Shown: one piece after another, positions 1 to 7,900 of the stretch
Layout of the letters: each line of letters opens with the position of its first letter
Position numbering within the stretch: the first letter of the stretch is position 1
From: Lachnospiraceae bacterium
GTDB lineage: Bacteria > Bacillota_A > Clostridia > Lachnospirales > Lachnospiraceae
Length of the DNA stretch: 12,959 bases
Direction of reading: 5' to 3'
NCBI GenBank assembly: GCA_009774655.1
Contig: VSOD01000079.1
Location: forward strand, 1-12,959
Program-made: the position numbers and the translations under genes
Notes under the pieces: generated by a model
The model's database searches: none
What the model saw: only the letters and a program-made list of their open reading frames with translations
What the model was told of the DNA's origin: nothing

Positions 1-623
1 AAGACGGGATTGTTATGACGGATGTTAATCCGTATACGCTGGGTATCCGGGCAATGGATGATATGACAGATGACCGCATGAGCGTCGTGATCCCGAGGAA
101 TGTGACGATTCCTGTTACCCGCAGTCAGATATATTCTACCAGCTGGAGCGGACAGACAGATGCACATATCGAGGTCTATCAGGGAGAAAGCGGTCTTGCC
201 AGCAGCAATCATTTTCTGGGAGATTTTGTGGTGAGTGGTATTCCGGCTGCGAGAGCGGGCAGTGAGAAGATCGGGGTGCAGTTTTCTTACAACATGAATG
301 GTATGCTGGATGTAAAGGCTTCTATATTGAGTACTGGTAAAGAGGCCTCTATTGAGATCAATATGCTGGAAGAGAAAGCGTTGCAGGAGGAAGGGATCGA
401 TGTAAGCCGGTGGAAGGAATCGACGTTGGCAAGGCAGTTCAGGACGGTCATCAGACGCGGAGAGAAGGCGCTGGAAAGTTCGCAGATACAGGACGAACCT
501 TTTATGCAGGAAGAAATCGAGGATGGGTTGCACTATTTAAAGGAGGCGCTGGTGAAAGAAGATCAGGAAGCGGCGCTGGAGGCGGAGGAGCATCTGCTGA
601 AACTCCTCCTGGAATTGGATTAA
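1..623 (+). CDS. Hsp70-family chaperone, C-terminal part (5' truncated by window)
   Basis: This is the 3' end of an Hsp70/DnaK-like gene. The frame is open from base 3, so the ATG at base 15 is probably internal and not the start. The visible part matches the peptide-binding beta-sandwich of DnaK: a 'DVNPYTLGI' stretch at the position of the DnaK 'DVTPLSLGI' strand, then 'IPRNVTIPV', 'SQIYSTSWSGQT', 'IEVYQGE', 'LGDFVVSGIPA' and 'MLDVKAS', all Hsp70 landmarks in the right order. It is followed by about 80 residues of charged helix that correspond to a shortened lid. There is no EEVD-type or long disordered tail; the protein ends in an acidic, leucine-rich helix. The ATPase domain lies upstream, outside the window. 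A J-domain protein follows after 73 bases on the same strand, suggesting a dedicated Hsp70/co-chaperone pair. It is not necessarily the housekeeping DnaK, because the substrate-binding domain is divergent. Confidence 0.88.
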   Translation, partial: DGIVMTDVNPYTLGIRAMDDMTDDRMSVVIPRNVTIPVTRSQIYSTSWSGQTDAHIEVYQGESGLASSNHFLGDFVVSGIPAARAGSEKIGVQFSYNMNGMLDVKASILSTGKEASIEINMLEEKALQEEGIDVSRWKESTLARQFRTVIRRGEKALESSQIQDEPFMQEEIEDGLHYLKEALVKEDQEAALEAEEHLLKLLLELD

Positions 624-696
624 ACGATCCGGCACAGGCAGAGAGAATAACGAGCGGATCCTGTGCACAGAGCAGTGAGCAGACAAGGAGCGGCTA

Positions 697-2091
697 ATGA
701 GCACATATTATGACATACTGGGACTGGAGCCAGGGGCATCGCAGGCGGAGATCAAAAGGGCGTATTTTAAGATGGTCAGGCAGTATTCTCCAGAGGCGGA
801 TCCGGAGCAGTTCCAGAAGATAAGAGAGGCTTACGAACAGCTGCAGCAGGGAGGAAATACCGGCACGGAAGGGCCGGTATTTCCTCCGCTCAGCGATCCG
901 TGGGCGGAAAAAATGCTGGGGCAGATCGAAATATACAGGCGGATGGGAGACAAGGAGAAAGTGAGAGATGCCTGCGAGGAGGCATTTCGTCTTTTTTCGC
1001 AGGACATACAGTTTCTTTATCTACTGGTCATCGCGCAGCGCCAGTGCGGCAATACCGGCAAGGCCGTAAAGAACGGGGAACTGTTAGTCCGCAAAGAACC
1101 GGAGAATAAATGGTTCCTGAGGGAGCTTGCGCTGTCTTATCTGGCCAGAGGGTATACGCAGAAGGCATATTCTGTCAGTGGGAAAGCATATGAGGCAGGT
1201 TGCCGGGACTATGATTTTCTCGTCACATATGCGCTGCAGTGTGACGAATATGGAGAGTATGAAAAAGGAAAACAGGTTTTACTGGAAATCGTAGAAAAGG
1301 ATAAAAGGTGGTCGAGGGAAGACATTCCTGAACTTCTGGAGGCTTATACAGGGCTCTTGAAATTCAGTTGCGCATTGCAGGACTTTGACATGTCGGAGTT
1401 CTTGGAAGGAATGTGTCGGAAATTAGGGCAGTACAAAGTATATGTTGCGGAATATGTGCAGGACCTGGCCTGTGCCCTGAGCAACGCTGCTGTGTATCAA
1501 AACTGCGGCGGCACGGCGGTGTCTGAGGTTTTCAGACGGGTTTTTGCAGCCATATATGATGCCTGCCGTACAGAAGATGACAGACGGGCTGTCAAAAGGT
1601 ACGAAGAGGAATTTGACTTTGCGTGTATCGTGGACGATCCGCGGATTGGCGAAACGTTGGAATGTGCCTATACGGTGTTGTTTGACCTGCATGATATGAA
1701 TGACCAGACCAGGAAATTTGCCTTGACGGATGTACAGCTGTGTATGGTGGAGGAGCGGCAGGAGATTTTGGAACAGGCTAAGATACTCAGGCAGGAATAT
1801 CCTGCATTTTACGAGAAACTGGCACACTTTATCAGGAGACTTGAGGCGGAGAAGAACCTGGCTTATTTAAAGGAGAATCTGCTGAAGACTTATCGTCGCC
1901 TGGCAGGCGGTTTTGAACTTGGGCTTTATTACGAGAAGTATCCGCAGGAAATGGAGAGGACAAAGAGGATCCTGATCAGTGACGGAGCGTCGGACGCTCC
2001 TTATGTGCGCGAAGGCAGAAAGATCGGACGTAACGATCCGTGTCCCTGTGGTTCAGGGAAGAAGTACAAGCAATGTTGTATGAAGAGATAA
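697..2091 (+). CDS. J-domain protein with TPR-like helices and C-terminal SEC-C zinc motif
   Basis: A 464-residue cytosolic protein, probably the co-chaperone of the preceding Hsp70. Residues 2-50 form a J domain: 'YYDILGLEPGASQAEIKRAY' matches helices I-II, and 'FQKIREAYEQL' matches helix III. The invariant HPD tripeptide that stimulates Hsp70 ATPase is replaced by Ser31-Pro32-Glu33. Residues ~65-430 are predicted to be mostly alpha-helical with TPR-like repeats, which would serve protein binding. The C-terminus is a textbook SEC-C motif, 'NDPCPCGSGKKYKQCC', with zinc ligands Cys449, Cys451, Cys460 and Cys461; this motif ends SecA and other proteins that contact SecB or ribosomes. The start at 697 is supported by AAGGAG at 685-690 with 6-base spacing. 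The 73-base gap to the Hsp70 stop has no obvious terminator, so the two genes are probably cotranscribed. Function beyond a chaperone role is unknown. Confidence 0.85.
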   Translation: MSTYYDILGLEPGASQAEIKRAYFKMVRQYSPEADPEQFQKIREAYEQLQQGGNTGTEGPVFPPLSDPWAEKMLGQIEIYRRMGDKEKVRDACEEAFRLFSQDIQFLYLLVIAQRQCGNTGKAVKNGELLVRKEPENKWFLRELALSYLARGYTQKAYSVSGKAYEAGCRDYDFLVTYALQCDEYGEYEKGKQVLLEIVEKDKRWSREDIPELLEAYTGLLKFSCALQDFDMSEFLEGMCRKLGQYKVYVAEYVQDLACALSNAAVYQNCGGTAVSEVFRRVFAAIYDACRTEDDRRAVKRYEEEFDFACIVDDPRIGETLECAYTVLFDLHDMNDQTRKFALTDVQLCMVEERQEILEQAKILRQEYPAFYEKLAHFIRRLEAEKNLAYLKENLLKTYRRLAGGFELGLYYEKYPQEMERTKRILISDGASDAPYVREGRKIGRNDPCPCGSGKKYKQCCMKR

Positions 2092-2196
2092 GCCTCTTGA
2101 ACTAGGAGACGGATCTGGCGTTCCTAAGCAGATGGATCAGATGTGCGGCTTCCGCCTCCAGTATAGCGGAGTTTGAGGCAAAGATGTGAAAACTCC

Positions 2197-2226
2197 AGAT
2201 ATACAATATTGACAAATTGTATATCT
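2197..2226. promoter_or_regulatory. 11-bp perfect inverted repeat, possible operator
   Basis: AGATATACAAT (2197-2207) is exactly complementary to ATTGTATATCT (2216-2226) across an 8-base spacer. The dyad ends 18 bases before the -35 hexamer of the MMPL promoter, a place where a regulator could bind. It is AT-rich and not followed by a T-run, which argues against a terminator for the upstream gene. The TTGACA in its spacer (2209-2214) looks like a -35 box, but no -10 lies at a usable distance. The binding factor is unknown. Confidence 0.45.
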
Positions 2227-2244
2227 CTCTAGGCTCTTTTATCA

Positions 2245-2273
2245 TTGATACCCCACATTGGCAGTGTTATAAT
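2245..2273 (+). promoter_or_regulatory. Sigma-A-type promoter for the MMPL/GLUG operon
   Basis: TTGATA at 2245-2250 is separated by exactly 17 bases from a perfect TATAAT at 2268-2273. Transcription would start near 2280, essentially at the first base of the palindrome at 2281. The predicted leader is about 120 nt, nearly all of it the palindrome. This is a strong-looking vegetative promoter on the correct strand with no competing gene, and it is inferred from sequence only. Confidence 0.75.
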
Positions 2274-2280
2274 TTCTTTT

Positions 2281-2386
2281 TATAGATAACGACATTGGAA
2301 ATTTCCTTTTCGGCCTTGCAGGAGCTTTCGTAGATGGCTCCTGCAAGAGCCGGGAACAGAAATTTGTTATGTCGTTTACTATGAGT
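2281..2386 (+). repeat. ~105-bp palindromic element, copy 1 (full length), in 5' leader
   Basis: The two halves are imperfectly complementary over nearly their whole length. The apical stem CTTGCAGGAGC (2315-2325) pairs perfectly with 2337-2347 around an 11-base loop. CGGC (2311-2314) pairs with GCCG (2349-2352) past one bulged A. AAATTT (2299-2304) pairs with AAATTT (2360-2365). The outer ACGACAT side (2289-2295) pairs with ATGTCGT (2369-2375), and TATAG (2281-2285) pairs with CTATG (2379-2383). The part 2311-2386 recurs, inverted, at 12884-12959. Symmetric ends, small size, no coding capacity and a second copy nearby are typical of MITE or REP-like elements. The hairpin would also be the 5' leader of the MMPL mRNA, ending just before its ribosome binding site. 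I could not identify a target-site duplication with confidence. Confidence 0.85.
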
Positions 2387-2388
2387 GA

Positions 2389-2394
2389 AGGAGG
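2389..2394 (+). promoter_or_regulatory. Ribosome binding site that decides the MMPL start
   Basis: AGGAGG lies 9 bases before ATG 2404 but only 3 bases before the in-frame TTG at 2398. The spacing and the start codon both favour 2404, so the longer TTG start is not used here. The site sits just outside the 3' arm of the palindrome and is therefore not sequestered in its stem. Confidence 0.75.
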
Positions 2395-2403
2395 CACTTG
2401 CAT

Positions 2404-4908
2404 ATGGACAAAGAACTGAATACGAACAAAAGCAATAATCAGGCGATGCTGAAAATATGCGGGTTTATAGTGGATAAGCGAAATCTCTTTTTCCTGCTCT
2501 TCGGGCTCCTGATTATTTTTTCTGTCATATCCAGAAACTGGGTCGGGGTGGAGAACTCGATGGCGCATTATCTGCCGGGGACCACGGAGACCAGGCAGGG
2601 GCTGGATCTGATGGAGGAGGAGTTTATTACATACGGAACCTGCAGCGTGATGGTGGCGAATGTTTCTTACGGGCAGGCGGAGGAGATCTGCGGACGGCTG
2701 GAGCAGCTGCCGGGGATCTTTTCGGTGGAGTTCGATGATACGGAGGAGCATTATACCAACGGTTCCGCTTATTATGCGGTAACGTTTGATCACGACGAGA
2801 AGGAGGAAGCCTGTCTGGAGGCGCTTGACGCTGTGAAGGCGTGTCTGGACGGCTGTGACTATTATCTGACCACCAGCCTGGGGGATACGCAGTCGGAGCT
2901 GATCGGGCAGGAGATGAATACGATTACGGTACTGGTAGCTGTTGTCGTCGTGTCGGTGCTGCTTTTGACGACGCAGGCCTATGCGGAGATTCCAGTGCTT
3001 TTGATCACGTTCCTGTCGGCTGCGATCATTAATATGGGCACGAATTTCCTCTTTGGCACGATCTCTTTTGTGTCGAATTCCGTGACCATCGTGCTGCAGC
3101 TTGCGCTGTCGGTGGACTATGCAGTTATCTTTCTGAACCGCTATAAGGAGGAGCACGCGTCGCTTCCTGCCAGGGAGGCGGTGATCATCGCTTTAAGCAA
3201 GGCGATTCCGGAGATCGCGGGCAGTTCCCTGACCACCATAGGCGGTCTGATCGCCATGACTTTTATGCAGTATAAGATGGGGCCGGATATGGGTATTGTG
3301 CTGATCAAGGCGATCATTTTGAGCCTGTGTGCGGTGTTTTTACTGATGCCGGGAGTGATCATGCTTTTTTCCAATCTTATGGAAAAAACGAAACACCGGA
3401 ATTTCATTCCGGACATTCCGATGGTCGGCAGGTTTGCCTACGCCTCCCGCTATGTTGTGGCGCCTCTTTTTTTGGTGGCCATTATTGCGGCGTATCTGAT
3501 TTCCAAGAACTGTCCTTATGTGTTCGGTTACAGCACGGTCACGCCGCCGCTGCAGAACAGGGTGCAGAAAGCGGAGGAAATGCAGGAAGACAATTTTGGC
3601 GCTTCCAACATGGTGGCGCTGATCGTGCCGGCGGGGGATTACGAGAAGGAAAAGGCGCTTTTGCAGGATCTGGATGCCTGTCCCGAGGTGGACTACACGA
3701 TGGGGCTTGCCAATATCGAGGCGCTGGACGGATATCATCTGACGGATAAGCTGACGCCCCGGCAGTTTTCGGAGCTGATCGATCTGGACTATGAGGTGGC
3801 GGAGCTGGTCTATGCGGCTTACGCGGTGAATGATGAGGACTATGCGAAGGTGGTCAACGGGCTGGCGGATTATCAGGTGCCTTTGATCGAGATGTTTCTG
3901 TTTGTCTATGAGGAGGTGGAGGAAGGTTATGTGACGCTGGAGGATGAACTGCAGGAGACGTTGGATGATGCCTACAGGCAGATGAACTTTGCGAAGAATC
4001 AGCTGCAGGGAGAGCATTACAGTCGTATGCTGGTGTATTTGACGCTGCCGGAGGAGAGTGCGGAGACTTTTGCCTTCTTAGATAAAATGCATGAGATTGC
4101 CGGGCGTTATTACGACGGCGGGGTGCTTGTATGCGGGGAGTCGGTGAGCCAGTATGATCTGCAGAAGACTTTTTCACGGGATAACATCGTGGTGAATGTG
4201 GTGTCTATTCTTGTGGTACTGGTGGTGCTGCTGTTCACATTCAAGTCGGCGGGGATGCCGGTATTGCTGATCGCGGTCATCCAGGGAAGTATCTGGATCA
4301 ACTTTTCCGTGCCGGCCATGGCGCACGAGAATCTTTTCTTCATGGGCTATCTGATCGTCAGCTCGATCCAGATGGGCGCCAATATCGACTATGCGATCGT
4401 CATTGCCAGCCGTTATACGGAACTGCGCAGGACGATGGGACGGCGGCAGTCCATCATGGACACGATGAACCTGTCATTTCCGACCATTGTTACTTCTGGT
4501 ACGATGCTGGCGGTGTCCGGCGTGCTGATCGGAAAGCTGACTTCGGATGTGGCAATCTTCGGAATCGGCAAATGCCTGGGACGCGGAACTCTGATCTCTA
4601 TTTTTATCACAATGTTCGTGCTGCCGCAGATTCTTCTGGTGGGCGATACGATCATCGAGAAGACGGCTTTTGTCATGAATATGCCGATCCGCACGAAGAA
4701 CGCTGCGGGTCTTGTGAAGGTGGACGGCCTGGTGCGCGGACGGATCGAGGGTACCGTGACCGGTACGATGAATGCCATTGTGCGCGGCAATGTGAGCGCT
4801 TACGTGGAAGCCGGGGATGTGACGCAGTTGACGGAGGAAGAATATCGCAACATGACGGAGGTTTTGCGGTCGGAACTGGAGAGCAGGGAGGTGAAAGCAG
4901 ATGCGTAA
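2404..4908 (+). CDS. MMPL-family RND transporter (12 TM)
   Basis: An 834-residue integral membrane protein of the RND superfamily, MMPL type, expected to use the proton gradient to export a lipidic or amphiphilic substrate, or a surface component. The substrate is not identifiable from sequence. The architecture is the expected duplication: TM1 (~27-43), extracytoplasmic domain 1 (~44-172), TM2-6 (~174-325), TM7 (~350-367), extracytoplasmic domain 2 (~370-594), TM8-12 (~596-750). Each half carries the paired TM4/TM10 signature with a membrane Asp followed by Tyr and a later Arg-Tyr: 'SVDYAVIFLNRY' (Asp238) and 'NIDYAIVIASRY' (Asp662), the likely proton-relay residues. The cytosolic tail is unusual: about 35 residues of alternating glycine/hydrophobic residues ('GRIEGTVTGT' type), then an acidic helix. 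Its stop overlaps the start of the downstream GLUG protein by 8 bases, implying translational coupling. Family assignment is firm; the role is inferred. Confidence 0.9.
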   Translation: MDKELNTNKSNNQAMLKICGFIVDKRNLFFLLFGLLIIFSVISRNWVGVENSMAHYLPGTTETRQGLDLMEEEFITYGTCSVMVANVSYGQAEEICGRLEQLPGIFSVEFDDTEEHYTNGSAYYAVTFDHDEKEEACLEALDAVKACLDGCDYYLTTSLGDTQSELIGQEMNTITVLVAVVVVSVLLLTTQAYAEIPVLLITFLSAAIINMGTNFLFGTISFVSNSVTIVLQLALSVDYAVIFLNRYKEEHASLPAREAVIIALSKAIPEIAGSSLTTIGGLIAMTFMQYKMGPDMGIVLIKAIILSLCAVFLLMPGVIMLFSNLMEKTKHRNFIPDIPMVGRFAYASRYVVAPLFLVAIIAAYLISKNCPYVFGYSTVTPPLQNRVQKAEEMQEDNFGASNMVALIVPAGDYEKEKALLQDLDACPEVDYTMGLANIEALDGYHLTDKLTPRQFSELIDLDYEVAELVYAAYAVNDEDYAKVVNGLADYQVPLIEMFLFVYEEVEEGYVTLEDELQETLDDAYRQMNFAKNQLQGEHYSRMLVYLTLPEESAETFAFLDKMHEIAGRYYDGGVLVCGESVSQYDLQKTFSRDNIVVNVVSILVVLVVLLFTFKSAGMPVLLIAVIQGSIWINFSVPAMAHENLFFMGYLIVSSIQMGANIDYAIVIASRYTELRRTMGRRQSIMDTMNLSFPTIVTSGTMLAVSGVLIGKLTSDVAIFGIGKCLGRGTLISIFITMFVLPQILLVGDTIIEKTAFVMNMPIRTKNAAGLVKVDGLVRGRIEGTVTGTMNAIVRGNVSAYVEAGDVTQLTEEEYRNMTEVLRSELESREVKADA

Positions 4909-7900
4909 GAAGACGGGTAAAAGACGGGTGGCTGCGCTTATGTCAGCAGGAATGCTTGCCGTGCTGCCGGTAATGAGTGCGGCGGCAGAGGAGCCGGCGG
5001 AGATTACTTCGATCGAGGACGCTGACAATATTATGGCGGCCTACGATGATGAAGACACGGAGTGGGAGGAAATCTATCTGGATTCTGCGGAGGATATGGA
5101 GAAATTTTCCTATAACTGCCGGTTGGATACGTGGTCTGTGAATAAAAAAGTCTATCTGACAAAGGATATAGACCTTTCGGACAGCACATTCGTTTCCATC
5201 CCTACTTTCGGCGGTTATTTCGACGGGCAGGGGCATACGGTGAGCGGTCTGGTGATCAGGGATCCGCTTTCTTATACAGGCTTGTTCTGCTATACACAGC
5301 AGTCGGCGGTGATCGCCAATCTTAAGGTGCAGGGAAGTGTGAGACCGTCTGGCAAGGCCATGGTGACAGGCGGCATTGTGGGTGATAACAGCGGTATAAT
5401 TATAAGCTGCAGCTTTGAAGGTGTAGTGGAGGGCAGCGATTATGTGGGCGGCATCACCGGATTTAACGGGCAAAGCGGTATCCTGATCGACTGCATGGCC
5501 GGCGGTACGGTCAGGGGAACGCATTATACAGGCGGCATTGCCGGTGAAAACACGGGGAATATCGCCGGATGCGTCAATGAAGCGGATGTGAATGTATCCA
5601 ATGAGGATAAAGGAAAATCGCTGGAAGATATCAATCTGGAGCAGTATGCTTCGGGTCTTCTGGAGCAGGAAAGCGGTGACGGGAAATCGGACAAAGCGTC
5701 GGTACTCAATAATACCATTGATTCCGGCGGCATTGCGGGGCTTTCTACCGGAATTATACAGTACTGCAGTAACAGCGGCGCGATCGGTTATGAGCATGTG
5801 GGTTATAATACGGGCGGCATCGCAGGGCGCCAGTCAGGCTATGTCTATGCCTGTGAAAATGCGGGAACCGTATACGGCCGGAAGGATGTAGGCGGTATCG
5901 CTGGCCAGACCGAGCCGTACATTGCGGTGGATCTTTCGGAGGATATCGCTTATCAGCTGTCTGAAAATATTGACAAGCTGCATGATCTGACGGGCAGGAT
6001 GCTGGAAGATGCGGGTGCGGAGTCTGACACCGTTTCTGCCAGATTGACGGTGATACAGGATTTTGTGGACAAAGCATTGGACGACACCGGAGTGCTGGCT
6101 GACAGGACGATAGAGTGGACGGACGGCATGGTCAGTTCCGCCAATGACCTGATGGGCCGCGTGGACTATATCATGGATGAGACCGGCAAAAACGGCGGTT
6201 TTATTGACCAGACAAGAAATGCCGCGGGCAATGTGAGAGATGCGGCACAGGAGCTGGGGGATACGGTGGATGCGCTGGATATTTATCAGTATATGACCGG
6301 GGAGGAAAAAGCGCGCTACGAGGAAGCCAGAACGGGGATGGAGAACGCGTCGAGGCAGTATGCGGAGGATTATGCTGCGGCGCTGGAAGCGTACCGGAAT
6401 TATTATATTGATAAGGTGCGCTCCGAGAATAGAGATTATGCAAGAAGTGCAGGATTTACGCTTTATGTCAATGCGGATGCTACAGGCAGCCAGAATAGCG
6501 GTGGCACAAACGGGACACCGGCCGGAGAAGAAGCAGATAATGACAGTGTCAGCGGCAGTGCAGACAATCCTGCGGCACCCGGCAGCGGGAATGACACAGA
6601 CAGCTCTGCGGCACCCGGCAGCGGGAATGACACAGACAGCTCTGTGGCACCCGACAGCGGGAATGACACAGACAGCTCTGCGGCACCCGGCAGCGGGAAT
6701 GACACAGACAGCTCTGCGGCACCTGACAGCGGGGATGACACAGACAGTATGGCAGCACCTGACAAAGGAGATGTCTCAGACAGTTCTGCGGCAGTTGACA
6801 ATGAAGATGCCTCAGACAGTTCTGACGAACCAGGCACAGACAATGTTGGCGCGGCAGATGTCAGGAGCGTAAGCGAAAAAGATCTGCGGCCTCTTATTCA
6901 GAACATTGTGCAGGCAGACTGGAGGTGGGATGCCAATAAAGGTGATTATAGAAATTACATAGGCATTGATGGCTGGGTGCATTACAGTAAAGATGCAGGC
7001 GGAACAGAGACGACCACACCTTTTCCGCAGGATGGCGGAGAACAGGGCGAACTGGACAGACAACTGCTTCAAGATGTGGCAAAAGAAATGGCGGAGCCTG
7101 TCAACGCGGCCCAAATTAAAGCGGATGCAGGAAGTTATGCCGAGGAAAAGTATATGGCGACGCATCCGGCATCTTCCGGTTATCAGCAGGACATGAGGGA
7201 GTACCTGCAGACGATGTCTTCCATCGTGCTGACAGCCGGGGAAAAGATGTCGGAGGAGGCACGCGGCAGGTTGAAAACTGCGGTGGGGTCCGTGGAGGAC
7301 GCCATGGGTAATCTGGCGTCTGCCGGCGGTGAAGTGAAGAGTCTTTTTGACACCGTCAATGGTATGCCGGATCTTCAGATGCCGCAGCTGGGAAGCGAAT
7401 ATCGAAGCATAGCGGGCAGCCTGAATACCAATCTGCAGGGACTTTCTGAAAATATGGGTCAGCTGAATCAGGAAATGTCATCCGGCAGTGATGTGATGCT
7501 GGACGACCTGGCGGCGATCAATGACCAGTTCAGTATGATCATGCGGCTGTATACGGATGCCATTGACGGTGTGCTGGACATGGATTACGAGGCAGTCTAT
7601 GAGGATACTTCCCAGGAAGATGCCGAGAGCAGCACCGAGGCGACGATCGCGGACTGCACCAACAGAGGAACGGTGCAGGGAGATCTGAATGTGTCCGGCA
7701 TTGCGGGGACGATGGCGATCGAATATGATTTTGATCTGGAAGGCGATGTGACGGGGATTGATAATGCCAGATTAAACTCAACGTTTCTGACCAGATGTGT
7801 CCTCAGAAATAATGTCAATGAGGGTAATGTAACGGCGCAGAAAAGTTATGCGGGCGGGATTGCCGGCTTACAGGAGATGGGTACTGTCCTGCGCTGTGAG

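Larger units (their letters stand above)
2092..2403. other. Intergenic regulatory region between chaperone operon and MMPL operon
   Basis: No coding sequence is credible here. The first ~105 bases (2092-2196) hold only weak competing hairpins (TCCGC 2151-2155 with GCGGA 2166-2170; GCCTC 2154-2158 with GAGGC 2175-2179) and no U-tract, so I see no convincing intrinsic terminator for the J-protein gene. The rest contains, in order, an 11-bp dyad, a sigma-A promoter, a long palindrome and a ribosome binding site. Each of these is annotated separately. Confidence 0.6.

Noticed and set aside
2209..2237. Second promoter using the TTGACA in the dyad spacer
   Set aside because: At 15-19 bases downstream there is no -10-like hexamer (GGCTCT and neighbours), so only the TTGATA/TATAAT pair at 2245-2273 is accepted.
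2354..2382. Promoter at the end of the palindrome using TACTAT (2377-2382) as -10
   Set aside because: The -35 position reads GAACAG, and the start would fall on the ribosome binding site, leaving no leader for translation initiation.
2398..2403. TTG start for the MMPL gene
   Set aside because: Only 3 bases separate it from AGGAGG; ATG at 2404 has workable spacing and a stronger codon.
2242..3156. Open reading frame of 304 codons on the minus strand
   Set aside because: It lies antisense to the promoter, the palindrome and the start of the MMPL gene, is rich in His/Arg/Gln without domain character, and has no matching ribosome binding site. It is a shadow of the G+C-rich codons of the true gene.
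6572..6823. CRISPR-like array because of the 36-base unit length
   Set aside because: The units are directly contiguous with no spacers, lie in frame within a large CDS and diverge gradually.
6360..6872. Alternative-frame ORFs (both strands) with tandem repeats such as 'HPAAGMTQTALR'
   Set aside because: The 36-bp repeats are a multiple of three with no stop in several frames, so all frames stay open. The frame with signal peptide, GLUG domains and TM is the real one.
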